Both the position numbers and the translations under genes were made by a program. The notes beneath the pieces are model-generated. The model searched no databases and was not told where the DNA came from. It saw only the letters and a list, made by a program, of their open reading frames with translations. Positions 37,913 to 46,019 of a DNA stretch of 64,000 nt are shown one piece after another; the first letter of the stretch is position 1; every line of letters begins with the position of its first letter. The stretch lies in assembly GCA_016711125.1 (NCBI GenBank), contig JADJTQ010000002.1:186001-250000 (forward strand), given 5' to 3'. The DNA is from Saprospiraceae bacterium (lineage in GTDB: Bacteria; Bacteroidota; Bacteroidia; Chitinophagales; Saprospiraceae).

Positions 37913-39241
37913 ATGCAAAAATCGATTACAGGATTCTCGAAGCTCTCCAAAAGAAAAAAACTACAATGGCTCGTAGAAAATTTCTTCCGGGACCCTGAAG
38001 GTGTCATGAAAGAACTCATGAGTTACTGGCACATCGACGAAGAAAAACAAAGTCTATTAGACCGGTTTAGTGAAAATACCATCAGCAACTTTTATCTGCC
38101 GTATGGAGTAGCGCCAAATTTTAAAATCAATGGTAAGCTATATTGTATCCCGATGGTCATTGAAGAAAGCTCTGTCGTTGCTGCTGCGGCCAATGCCGCC
38201 AAATACTGGCAAAACAGAGGTGGTTTTCATGCTGAAGTCTTATCAACCGAAAAGGTAGGTCAAATCCATTTCATCTGGGGTGGAGACATTCAACTACTAA
38301 GGACTAAATTTGAAGATCTGAAAAAGAAAATGTTGTCAAAAGCAGAGTCATTGACAGCAAATATGATTTCCCGTGGTGGTGGCATCACCGGAATTGAGCT
38401 CGTGGACTTGTCGGCCAAATCAAGCGATACCTATCAACTCAGGATCAACTTTAAGACCGCAGATTCGATGGGGGCCAACTTTATCAATTCCGTTTTGGAG
38501 CTGTTTTCGAAGGTATTGGTGGAGTTTGTCTCTTGTGATCCCTACTTTGGACCTGAACGGCACAATCTCGACGTGCTTATGGCCATTTTGTCAAATTATA
38601 CACCAGAGTGCATCGTGAGGGCCTGGGTAGAATGTCCTGTCGAGCAATTGGGAACCGTCGAATCATTTGATGCACTGAAGCTCGCCAAGAGATTTGAGAA
38701 AGCTATTCATATCGCTAAGATAGACCCTTACCGGGCAACCACTCATAACAAGGGAATATTCAATGGTATAGATGCGGTGGTGCTGGCAACAGCTAATGAT
38801 TTTAGGGCCATCGAAGCAAATGGACATGCTTATGCGGCCAAAGACGGACAGTACAAGAGTCTCTCTGAGTGCCGGGTTGAAAATGGCATCTTTAAATTTT
38901 GGCTGGAGATACCGCTGGCCATCGGCACCGTTGGTGGTCTTACCTCCCTTCATCCGATGGCTAAGCATTCACTGGAGTTGCTAGGCCATCCAACTGCTGA
39001 GGAGTTGATGATGATTATTGCCTGCATGGGTCTTGCCCAGAATTTTGCAGCCGTGCGTTCACTGGTCACTACAGGCATTCAAAAAGGTCACATGAAGATG
39101 CACCTTTACAATGTTTTAGCATCGCTTAATGCAAGTGAATGCGAAATAGAACAGACCGTTTCACACTTTAAACATACGATTGTTTCATACTCGGCAGTCC
39201 GTGATTTTATTGGTGATCTACGGGAAAGCCCTCTGAAATAG
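37913..39241 (+). CDS. mvaA: Class II hydroxymethylglutaryl-CoA reductase
   Basis: The 442-residue enzyme reduces HMG-CoA to mevalonate, the committed step of the pathway. Class II features are IPMVIEESSVVAAAANAAKYW, with the catalytic Glu, then THNKGIFNGIDAVVLATAND, with the catalytic Lys and Asp, then GHMKMHLYNV near the C-terminus. Class II enzymes are called degradative in Pseudomonas mevalonii, but in Bacteroidota they serve isoprenoid synthesis, as the neighbouring isomerase and GHMP kinase also suggest. HMG-CoA synthase and the diphosphomevalonate decarboxylase are not in the window. Confidence 0.93.
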   Translation: MQKSITGFSKLSKRKKLQWLVENFFRDPEGVMKELMSYWHIDEEKQSLLDRFSENTISNFYLPYGVAPNFKINGKLYCIPMVIEESSVVAAAANAAKYWQNRGGFHAEVLSTEKVGQIHFIWGGDIQLLRTKFEDLKKKMLSKAESLTANMISRGGGITGIELVDLSAKSSDTYQLRINFKTADSMGANFINSVLELFSKVLVEFVSCDPYFGPERHNLDVLMAILSNYTPECIVRAWVECPVEQLGTVESFDALKLAKRFEKAIHIAKIDPYRATTHNKGIFNGIDAVVLATANDFRAIEANGHAYAAKDGQYKSLSECRVENGIFKFWLEIPLAIGTVGGLTSLHPMAKHSLELLGHPTAEELMMIIACMGLAQNFAAVRSLVTTGIQKGHMKMHLYNVLASLNASECEIEQTVSHFKHTIVSYSAVRDFIGDLRESPLK

Positions 39242-39477
39242 AAAAGCATTTCGTAAAAATTTTCACATTTCTTTTGTCTAACTTTTAGGTATGTATCAGA
39301 TATAGATTCTTGTCATATCATTAATAATGAATCAATTATGACACATACCTCAAGTATCAGTTGTACTTGATTGTGATTTCATCTAATGTGCTGTAAATGT
39401 TAATGAGAAAAATATAAGAATAATATAATACGAGCTGTTTCGAAATTTGTATTTTCACCGTTGATCAAAACAGACCC
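39242..39477. other. Structured AT-rich spacer between mvaA and the GHMP kinase gene
   Basis: In 236 nt it contains two adjacent inverted repeats. The first has 12-nt arms (39287-39298 and 39339-39350) with one mismatch. Nested inside it are GATTC/GAATC (39305-39309, 39329-39333) and a small CATTA-A-TAATG hairpin (39319-39329). The second pairs CAAGTA (39351-39356) with TACTTG (39364-39369). No U tract follows, so a simple terminator is unlikely. No ORF or promoter boxes are clear. Confidence 0.5.
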
Positions 39478-40427
39478 GTGCCTCCTAAATTGACGTTTCA
39501 AGCTAACGGCAAAGTGTTGCTAAGTGGAGAATACTTAGTTCTTGACGGTGCTTTGGCTCTGGGTATTCCTTTAAATCTTGGGCAACGAATGACGGTCATG
39601 GAAGGTAGTGGCTCAGAAATTGTCTGGCAATCACATCGACCGAACGGCGAGACCTGGTTTACCGGTAAATTTGATCTTTTTGGCTTCGACCCGATTAAAT
39701 CCAGTGACCCCAAAATATCCGCACGACTGAAGGAAGTATTCGAGGCCGCGGTCCGGCTAAATTCTGACTTTCTTTCAAAATGGAGAAAATATCACGTCAA
39801 CACCTATCTTGATTTTGAGCCGGATTGGGGCTTGGAAGCTCTTCTACCCTTGTGAGTTGCATAGCCGAATGGGCCGACGTAGATCCTTTTGATCTAATGG
39901 AAAATACATTTGGCGGCTCCGGTTATGACATTGCCTGTGCCAAAGCAAAAGGTCCAATATTATATTACACTGACGAAGAATCAATTAATTCAGATCCGGC
40001 TGATTTTGATCCCTCTTTTAGCGAAAATCTATACTTTATCTACTTAGGTAAAAAGCAAAATTCCCGAGATCAAATTGAGCTCTATTCCAATAAAAAGGTG
40101 AGAAAAAGTCAAATTGATGAAATCTCACAGATCACTCGGTCATTTTGTGAGGCAAGCTCCTTAAAATGTTTTAATGAATTGATTGAAGACCATGAAAGCC
40201 TGATCTCGGAGATTTTGGGCATCGCCCCTCTTAAACAAGAAACCTTCGGAGACTATTGGGGCTCAATCAAGTCGTTGGGTGCATGGGGCGGTGATTTTAT
40301 TTTAGCGACCAGCGACCAAAGCCGCGAGGAGACAAAGTCCTATTTTAACCAAAAAGGATTTGAAGTGTTCTTTGGATATGAAGAACTTAAATTGTCAGAA
40401 TCGGAAGTCATCCATTCTAATAGCTAG
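39478..40427 (+). CDS. GYDIA-type GHMP kinase (mevalonate or phosphomevalonate kinase-like), one-base frameshift
   Basis: A small-molecule kinase of the galactokinase/homoserine/mevalonate/phosphomevalonate fold. The first frame starts at GTG 39478 and has ANGKVLLSGEYLVLDGALALGIP, the usual GHMP opening. It is broken in the ATP loop, which the second frame supplies as GLGSSSTLVSCIAEW. The defining GGSGYDIACAKAKGPILYY follows. Adding one G at 39834-39835 gives 316 residues. Members sit beside HMG-CoA reductase in Bacteroidota, so a mevalonate-pathway role is likely, although which step is phosphorylated is not settled by sequence. The GTG start is the only reasonable one. A C-terminal glycine motif GAWGGDFIL is intact. 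Confidence 0.85.
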
Positions 40428-40462
40428 TCCTAATTGGTCAATCCCTTTAAATTGTCCTACTG

Positions 40463-41191
40463 ATGCCCTGGAAGTGGTATGAAAGCAAGGTGGTTGAGAT
40501 CGTCGATCTCACTGGGAATACAAAAAGTTTTTGGTTGAAAATTGTAGGCGACCAATCGTTTGATTTTCTACCAGGTCAGTTTATTACTCTTGATTTACCC
40601 ATTCACGAAAAAAGACATAAACGATGGAGGAGCTATTCCATAGCTAATTTACCCGGCAAGGACGGACTGCTTGAGCTATGCATCGTTTCCCTTGAAAATG
40701 GGTTGGCGACTGATTACCTGTTTCAGGAATTGAAGGTAGGAGATACGATCCGGTTTAAAGGTCCTGATGGCAATTTTGTAATCACGGAGTCTATGGAAAA
40801 TAAGGATTTGGTGATGATTTGCACAGGCACTGGTGTAGCTCCTTTCCGGAGCATGTTGTTGGCGAGGCACGCAAAAGGTGCATTTAGCCGTCCGGCACAT
40901 CTGATTTTTGGTACGCGTCTTCAGTCAGATATACTGTACGAAGAGGATTTTCAACAACTGGAGGCAAAGGAACCACTTTTTCAGTACACGGTGACGCTCT
41001 CGCGTGATCAACAATGGCCAGGACCCCGGGGATACGTACATCCAATATATCTGCGTGAATACCAGGAAGTATCAGAAAATCGTTTGTTTTTACTTTGTGG
41101 GTGGTCAAAAATGATCGATGAAGCCGTAGCAAACCTTATTATCAAGCTCGGATATGATAAATCACAAGTTAGATACGAACTTTACGGATAG
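40463..41191 (+). CDS. FNR-like FAD/NAD(P)-binding oxidoreductase
   Basis: A 242-residue flavoprotein reductase of the ferredoxin-NADP reductase family. The FAD-binding half has FLPGQFITLDLP and RRSYSIAN-like RWRSYSIANLPG (the RxYS motif). The NAD(P) half has CTGTGVAPFRSMLLA and LCGWSKMIDEAV. There is no ferredoxin domain and no membrane helix. It probably hands electrons between NAD(P)H and a small redox protein. It lies between the GHMP kinase and the NifU-like gene, so its partner may be in iron-sulfur biogenesis or isoprenoid enzymes, which is only inference. Confidence 0.88.
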   Translation: MPWKWYESKVVEIVDLTGNTKSFWLKIVGDQSFDFLPGQFITLDLPIHEKRHKRWRSYSIANLPGKDGLLELCIVSLENGLATDYLFQELKVGDTIRFKGPDGNFVITESMENKDLVMICTGTGVAPFRSMLLARHAKGAFSRPAHLIFGTRLQSDILYEEDFQQLEAKEPLFQYTVTLSRDQQWPGPRGYVHPIYLREYQEVSENRLFLLCGWSKMIDEAVANLIIKLGYDKSQVRYELYG

Positions 41192-41254
41192 TATAAATGT
41201 TTAACATTTATCCATTATTTTTGTAACACTAAGAAACTCAATACGTTAATTATT

Positions 41255-41866
41255 ATGGAAACAGTATCAAAAAGTCCCGTCATGCTCTACACCGAGCAGA
41301 CACCAAATCCTGAATCCCTTAAGTTTGTGACCAACAGGATGTTATACAGGGGTACAGCCGATTTTCGTGATGCCGAGCTTGCCGAAGATTGGAGCCCGAT
41401 TGCAACCTCTCTTTTTGAATTGCCCTATGTCAAGGGCGTATATGTTTGCAATAACTTTGTCACTATTACCAAGGAATTCAGCTACAACTGGGATGATATT
41501 ATGTTGTTGTTGAAAGATTTTATCAAAAACTATATTGACGAAGATGGAGTGATTGTCAATCCGGGTTTTGATGAGGAAAAGGCAAGACAGGAAGCTGAAT
41601 CGGGAGTTGAATATCAGTATACCGGTGATGAGGCAGATTTGGTGAAACGTATTAAAGATCTTATTGATACTTACGTAAAGCCTGCTGTTGAGATGGATGG
41701 TGGTAATATTGAGTTTAAATCTTTTGATAAAGGCCAAGTAACTGTTATATTGCAGGGTTCTTGCAGTGGTTGCCCTTCGTCTACAGTCACTCTGAAGGCA
41801 GGAATTGAAGGAATGTTGAAACGAATGATCCCGGAAGTCACAGAGGTGATTTCAGAAATGGGCTGA
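41255..41866 (+). CDS. Nfu/NifU-like iron-sulfur scaffold protein
   Basis: A 203-residue carrier that takes iron-sulfur clusters to apo-enzymes. The N-terminal Nfu domain has TEQTPNPESLKFVTNR and a C-terminal NifU domain begins IKDLIDTYVKPAVEMDGGNIEF, with the cluster-binding CSGCPSS. This two-domain order is typical. A -7-like TATTTTTG lies at 41216-41223, without a clear -33 box, and a strong terminator follows the gene. It may mature the [4Fe-4S] enzymes made elsewhere, including SdhB. Confidence 0.93.
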   Translation: METVSKSPVMLYTEQTPNPESLKFVTNRMLYRGTADFRDAELAEDWSPIATSLFELPYVKGVYVCNNFVTITKEFSYNWDDIMLLLKDFIKNYIDEDGVIVNPGFDEEKARQEAESGVEYQYTGDEADLVKRIKDLIDTYVKPAVEMDGGNIEFKSFDKGQVTVILQGSCSGCPSSTVTLKAGIEGMLKRMIPEVTEVISEMG

Positions 41867-41905
41867 TTTAAAGATATTTAAGATTTGGGTTTTGGGTGTA
41901 TTTTG

Positions 41906-41944
41906 CGGCAGCGCTTTCGCACGAAAGTTGCTGCCGTTTTGTTT
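41906..41944 (+). terminator. Strong rho-independent terminator after the Nfu gene
   Basis: CGGCAGC (41906-41912) pairs with GCTGCCG (41930-41936); an inner CTTTC/GAAAG stem extends the hairpin, followed by TTTTGTTT. Its place inside the 5' extension of the next ORF shows that the inositol phosphatase gene begins later, at 41974. Confidence 0.88.
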
Positions 41945-41973
41945 ATATCTTTTCGACTGATAAACCTGACATA

Positions 41974-42777
41974 ATGACCAACCTAAAGTCGCTAAAACTT
42001 GAAAAACTTACCTTCGATTGTCTGAATCTCGTTTCGGAAGTAGGTCGCTTTATCAAAGATCAACAGGATCAAGTGACCACAGAAGACATCCTGAGCAAAG
42101 AGCAAAATAGCTTCGTGACTTTTGTGGACAAACAAGCCGAAGCCCAATTAATTGCTAAACTTCGCAAGCTACTACCAAAGGCCACTTATATTACGGAGGA
42201 AGATACCGTCGAAAATGAAGATTCTGAACTCGCCTGGATTGTTGATCCATTAGATGGAACCACTAATTTTTTATATGGTATACCCATCTATTCTATTAGT
42301 TTGGCTCTAAAGGCAGGCCATGAAGTTGTCATCGGGATTGTACATGCGATTCATCAAAAGGAATCATTTTATGCGTGGCATCAGGGAGGTGCCTATTTAA
42401 ATAAAAAACCAATTCAGGTAAATCAGCGTAAAGAATTGATGGAGGCACTCATTGGCACCGGGTTTCCCTACGACAAGCAGAAAAGACTCGAAAAACCGCT
42501 AAAAATTCTCAGTTCGCTGCTGGCTCAGTGCCGGGGTATTCGCAGGTTGGGTTCGGCAGCTATGGATCTCGTTTATGTGGCTAGCGGTCGGCTAGATTGT
42601 TACTATGAATCAAATCTAAATGCCTGGGATGTTGCAGCCGGCGGTAAGATCGTACTGGAAGCCGGTGGAGTAGTGACTGACTTTGAGCAAACAGGAAATT
42701 GGATTCAGGGCGAAAGTATCCTTGCTGGTAATGAAATGCTACATCAAAAACTGATCGAGTTGATTCGATCAGTATAG
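41974..42777 (+). CDS. Inositol-1-monophosphatase family protein
   Basis: A magnesium-dependent sugar-phosphate or inositol phosphatase of 267 residues from ATG 41974. All metal motifs are present: TEEDT, WIVDPLDGTTNFLYGIP (the IVDPLDGT signature) and AWDVAAGGKIVLEAGG. An ORF extension of 26 codons upstream overlaps the terminator after nfu and is rejected. Substrates in the family include inositol phosphates, 3'-phosphoadenosine phosphate and fructose bisphosphate; sequence alone does not choose. Confidence 0.92.
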   Translation: MTNLKSLKLEKLTFDCLNLVSEVGRFIKDQQDQVTTEDILSKEQNSFVTFVDKQAEAQLIAKLRKLLPKATYITEEDTVENEDSELAWIVDPLDGTTNFLYGIPIYSISLALKAGHEVVIGIVHAIHQKESFYAWHQGGAYLNKKPIQVNQRKELMEALIGTGFPYDKQKRLEKPLKILSSLLAQCRGIRRLGSAAMDLVYVASGRLDCYYESNLNAWDVAAGGKIVLEAGGVVTDFEQTGNWIQGESILAGNEMLHQKLIELIRSV

Positions 42778-42859
42778 CTTTTAGGACTTTATATCGGGAT
42801 CTTCGTTGCATTGATCTATCCCTGACACTGAGATTTGGCCAGAAATGTAATTTTGTACA

Positions 42860-44104
42860 ATGGGTATTCGCTATATGGAATTGGTCAGATTGGCCCTGAC
42901 ATCGGTCAGGTCTAATCTACTTCGATCGATCCTGACTCTAATGATCATCGCTTTTGGGATCATGGCGCTTGTCGGAATTCTCACCGCTATAGATTCCATT
43001 TTATATTCAATGACTGACAATTTTAGTGGTCTGGGAGCGAATGCGTATAGTATCCAACCCAAAAGCACCACCATCAAAAGTAATCGGGGAGGCAAAAGCA
43101 CTAAGCGGGGCGAACCCATTACCTACAATCAAGCGATTAGCTTTAAAGAGGCATTCAATTTTCCGGCCAGGGTTAGCATTTCTTACAGTGCTACTTCAAG
43201 GGCATTAGTCAAATATGCCGATGAAAAATCGAATCCCAATGTAAGACTTAGAGGAGTAGATGAAAACTATCTGGATATTTCGGGTCTGGATCTTGCTGCC
43301 GGCCGCAATTTTACAGGCATCGAGGTGACAGAGGGTAGTCACAAAGCTATCATTGGCAAAGACATAGTAACCCTGTTATTTGACGAAAACAACCTACGAG
43401 CACTTGATAAAGTAATATCGGTTGGCAATATAAAGTATAAAGTCGTTGGAGTTTTGGCCTCCAAGGGATCTAATATGGACCAAAGCCAGGACAGGCAGAT
43501 ATTGGTACCGGTCTTGAATGTAAAGCGGTATTACGGAACCATTCGCTCCAACTATGAGGTCAAGGTAGGGCTGGCTCAGGCTACCGATATGGAAGATGCC
43601 ACATCAACAACCATTGGGATCTTCCGGAATGTACGAAAGCTCAGAATCGGCCAGGACAATGATTTTGAAATATTCAAGAGCGATGGCCTGCTTGATATTC
43701 TCAAAGAAAACACCTTTTATTTACGAATGGCAACGATTGCTATTGGGTTGATCACTTTGCTTGGAGCCGCAATTGGGCTGATGAACATCATGCTCGTCTC
43801 GGTGACTGAGCGTACTCGTGAGATCGGAATCCGAAAGGCGGTTGGAGCCACAAGCAATAATATAATGGTGCAATTTCTCACGGAGGCGGTAGTAATATGC
43901 CAGATTGGGGGGATTGTGGGCATTTTATTAGGTATGATAGCAGGAAATATGGTTACTTATCTCACTGGAGGCAAATTCATCATTCCTTGGCCTTGGATCA
44001 TTTTAGGGGTGATTCTTTGTACCGTGGTAGGCTTGGTATCTGGCCTTTATCCTGCGTTGAAGGCAGCAAAACTTGATCCTATCGAGTCTCTACGATACGA
44101 ATAA
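42860..44104 (+). CDS. MacB/FtsX-type ABC transporter permease
   Basis: A 414-residue inner-membrane subunit of the MacB/LolCDE-like family, which drives export or lipoprotein transfer by mechanotransmission. It has one N-terminal helix (RSILTLMIIAFGIMALVGI), a periplasmic domain of about 225 residues, then three C-terminal helices with the family block TERTREIGIRKAVGA and SGLYPALKAAKLDPIESLRYE at the end. The ATPase partner is not adjacent. A -7-like TAATTTTG (42848-42855) would place transcription near 42861, so the second ATG at 42875 (MELVRLAL) may be the true start. A bidirectional terminator follows. Confidence 0.9.
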   Translation: MGIRYMELVRLALTSVRSNLLRSILTLMIIAFGIMALVGILTAIDSILYSMTDNFSGLGANAYSIQPKSTTIKSNRGGKSTKRGEPITYNQAISFKEAFNFPARVSISYSATSRALVKYADEKSNPNVRLRGVDENYLDISGLDLAAGRNFTGIEVTEGSHKAIIGKDIVTLLFDENNLRALDKVISVGNIKYKVVGVLASKGSNMDQSQDRQILVPVLNVKRYYGTIRSNYEVKVGLAQATDMEDATSTTIGIFRNVRKLRIGQDNDFEIFKSDGLLDILKENTFYLRMATIAIGLITLLGAAIGLMNIMLVSVTERTREIGIRKAVGATSNNIMVQFLTEAVVICQIGGIVGILLGMIAGNMVTYLTGGKFIIPWPWIILGVILCTVVGLVSGLYPALKAAKLDPIESLRYE

Positions 44105-44130
44105 AAAAAGGTCTCAATCGAGACCTTTTT
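44105..44130. terminator. Bidirectional terminator
   Basis: AAAAAGGTCTC (44105-44115), loop AATC, GAGACCTTTTT (44120-44130). The 6-bp core with flanking A and U runs can stop transcription from the permease gene on the plus strand and from the sigma factor gene on the minus strand. Confidence 0.88.
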
Positions 44131-44213
44131 GCGCATTGCTTTTGAATTTTATCACCAATAGGTGGTTTATCTATATGATGACTGATTTCGGATATTTGCT
44201 AATGTATAGCCGA

Positions 44214-44747
44214 TCAGGACACTTTCTCACGATGGATGAATTGTTTATCATAACGTGCATGGATCATTTCCTTGAGCTCCTTCCTGGCAAAGAAGATTCT
44301 GCTTTTTACCGTACCCAGGGGTAATTCAAGATTATCGGCAATTTCCTGATATTTATGGCCTTCGTAGTGCATGACAAATGGAATTCTCAACGTTCGATCG
44401 AGATTGTCAATCATCCTTTGCAACTCATTCATCATTATGTTAGACTCAGCTTGATTGCCCACCATTCCACCGGCATTAATATAATACATATTGTCAGTAG
44501 AATCCATGATCGTATTTGACTTCATCTTCTTACGATAATTATTGATGAAGATATTTTTCATGATAGTAAACAACCAGGCTTTGAAGTTTGTACCTGGCCT
44601 GAATTTATCCCTATTACTAAGAGCGCGGAAAGCTGTCTCCTGAAAGAGGTCTTTGGCATCTTCCACATTCTTGGTCAGATTGTACGCGAAGGTGTTTAAC
44701 ACACTCGACAACTGATTCAATCGATCTTGAAATTCAACGCTTGACAT
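44214..44747 (-). CDS. ECF-type RNA polymerase sigma factor
   Basis: A 177-residue group IV sigma factor. Region 2 reads DAKDLFQETAFRALSNRDKF and NFKAWLFTIMKNIFINNYRK. Region 4 has GHKYQEIADNLELPLGTVKSRIFFARKEL, the helix-turn-helix for the -35 element. No anti-sigma factor lies beside it on either strand, unlike many Bacteroidota ECF/anti-sigma pairs. Upstream (44802-44816) is the near-perfect palindrome TTTTGTTCAACAAAA, a possible operator. Its regulon cannot be inferred. Confidence 0.93.
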   Translation of the reverse strand: MSSVEFQDRLNQLSSVLNTFAYNLTKNVEDAKDLFQETAFRALSNRDKFRPGTNFKAWLFTIMKNIFINNYRKKMKSNTIMDSTDNMYYINAGGMVGNQAESNIMMNELQRMIDNLDRTLRIPFVMHYEGHKYQEIADNLELPLGTVKSRIFFARKELKEMIHARYDKQFIHREKVS

Positions 44748-44924
44748 GATTCTTTATTTAAATTAAGTCTAAATTACGTCTTTGTTTAAGACTTTGCAAG
44801 TTTTTGTTCAACAAAATTTGAATTAAGTGAATCAAAATGCCCTTAAGTGTAAATAAAATAAATCATAACTTGCTTATAATCTGTACATTAAGTATCTAAA
44901 ATGGTTTTCAAAAAAAAATGAAAA

Positions 44925-46019
44925 TTATTTTTGAGCTACGTGAACTAAATATACCGCTACAAACAAGAAAACGATATTTGGTACCCAGACCCCGACGATG
45001 GGTCCCAGACTCTCTGAGTTGGTAAAAGTCATTGCAAATTTGGAGAGTACAATAAAAATGGCACCTAACGATATACCAATGGCCAGATGTAGCCCAATAC
45101 CACCTCGAGTCTTTCGACTCGCAACTGCCAACCCAATTAATGTCAGGATAAAGATGGAAACGGGCTCTGACGTTCTTTTATAGAATTCGGTCTCAAAAAT
45201 GCGGGTCCCTCCAATGCCCCTTGCACGCTGTTTTTTCAAATACTTTACCAGCTCAGGTGAGGTAAAGAGCTGTTCCTGGTTTTTAACTCTGGTTAGATCA
45301 TCTGGCGTGATATTAATGGTGGTATCAATCTGCTTTTGAGGGTTCAAGATAAGTTCTTCTTTAAGGCCATTAAATCTTCGGATAACGAAATCAGTCAATT
45401 GCCATCGATCAGGAGGACCGATCCATTTGGCTCTTTTTGCTTCAAGAAATTCAGACAATTGACCATTTTCGGCATAGACTTCAATACGCATATCAAGAGC
45501 TGTAGTATCTTTTTGCCGGTAGTTTCGAATATATAGCTTCGTATGAGGGTCCAATAAAACATGAATATCTCTTGATCTGGTTTGGTTCGGATTGTCCCAG
45601 ACGTTTGCATTTTCGAAGGGAATACGAATTTTGCTACCCATAGGTATTAAAAAGTGATTGGCGATCAGGTGAATTGAAAAGATGAATGTTGATGCCACCA
45701 GGTAAGGTACCATCAACCTGCGGAATGGTACTCCGGCATTTAGTATGCTGATGATCTCCGAATTCTTAGCTAGCCTTGAGGTAAAAAAAATCACACTGAT
45801 CAAGGCAAACAATGGCCACAACATACCGTTCATAAAGGCCACAAAATGTACATAATAGCTAAAAATGACCTCTTTGGCAGAAACGCCGCTTTTAATAAAC
45901 TTGTCTAAACGATCGCTGAAGTCAATCACAACGGCAATCAGCGAAAATAGTAATGCGGTGAAGAAAAAGGTCTTCAAATACTGCTCAATGATGTACCGGT
46001 CCAGTAATTTGATCTTCAT
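44925..46019 (-). CDS. lptG: LptF/LptG-type lipopolysaccharide export permease
   Basis: A 364-residue permease of the YjgP/YjgQ family. With LptB and its partner it pulls lipopolysaccharide from the inner membrane toward the outer membrane. It has three N-terminal helices (YLKTFFFTALLFSLIAVVI and two more), a periplasmic beta domain and three C-terminal helices (PVSIFILTLIGLAVASR to GVWVPNIVFLFVAVYLV). The start ATG at 46019 overlaps the tgt stop in ATGA, implying translational coupling; an ORF extension 13 codons upstream lies in tgt. LptG rather than LptF is suggested by the tgt neighbour in this phylum, but both are possible. Confidence 0.85.
   Translation of the reverse strand: MKIKLLDRYIIEQYLKTFFFTALLFSLIAVVIDFSDRLDKFIKSGVSAKEVIFSYYVHFVAFMNGMLWPLFALISVIFFTSRLAKNSEIISILNAGVPFRRLMVPYLVASTFIFSIHLIANHFLIPMGSKIRIPFENANVWDNPNQTRSRDIHVLLDPHTKLYIRNYRQKDTTALDMRIEVYAENGQLSEFLEAKRAKWIGPPDRWQLTDFVIRRFNGLKEELILNPQKQIDTTINITPDDLTRVKNQEQLFTSPELVKYLKKQRARGIGGTRIFETEFYKRTSEPVSIFILTLIGLAVASRKTRGGIGLHLAIGISLGAIFIVLSKFAMTFTNSESLGPIVGVWVPNIVFLFVAVYLVHVAQK

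Noticed and set aside
41896..41973. N-terminal extension of the inositol phosphatase ORF
   Set aside because: It crosses a strong terminator hairpin; family proteins begin near the later ATG.
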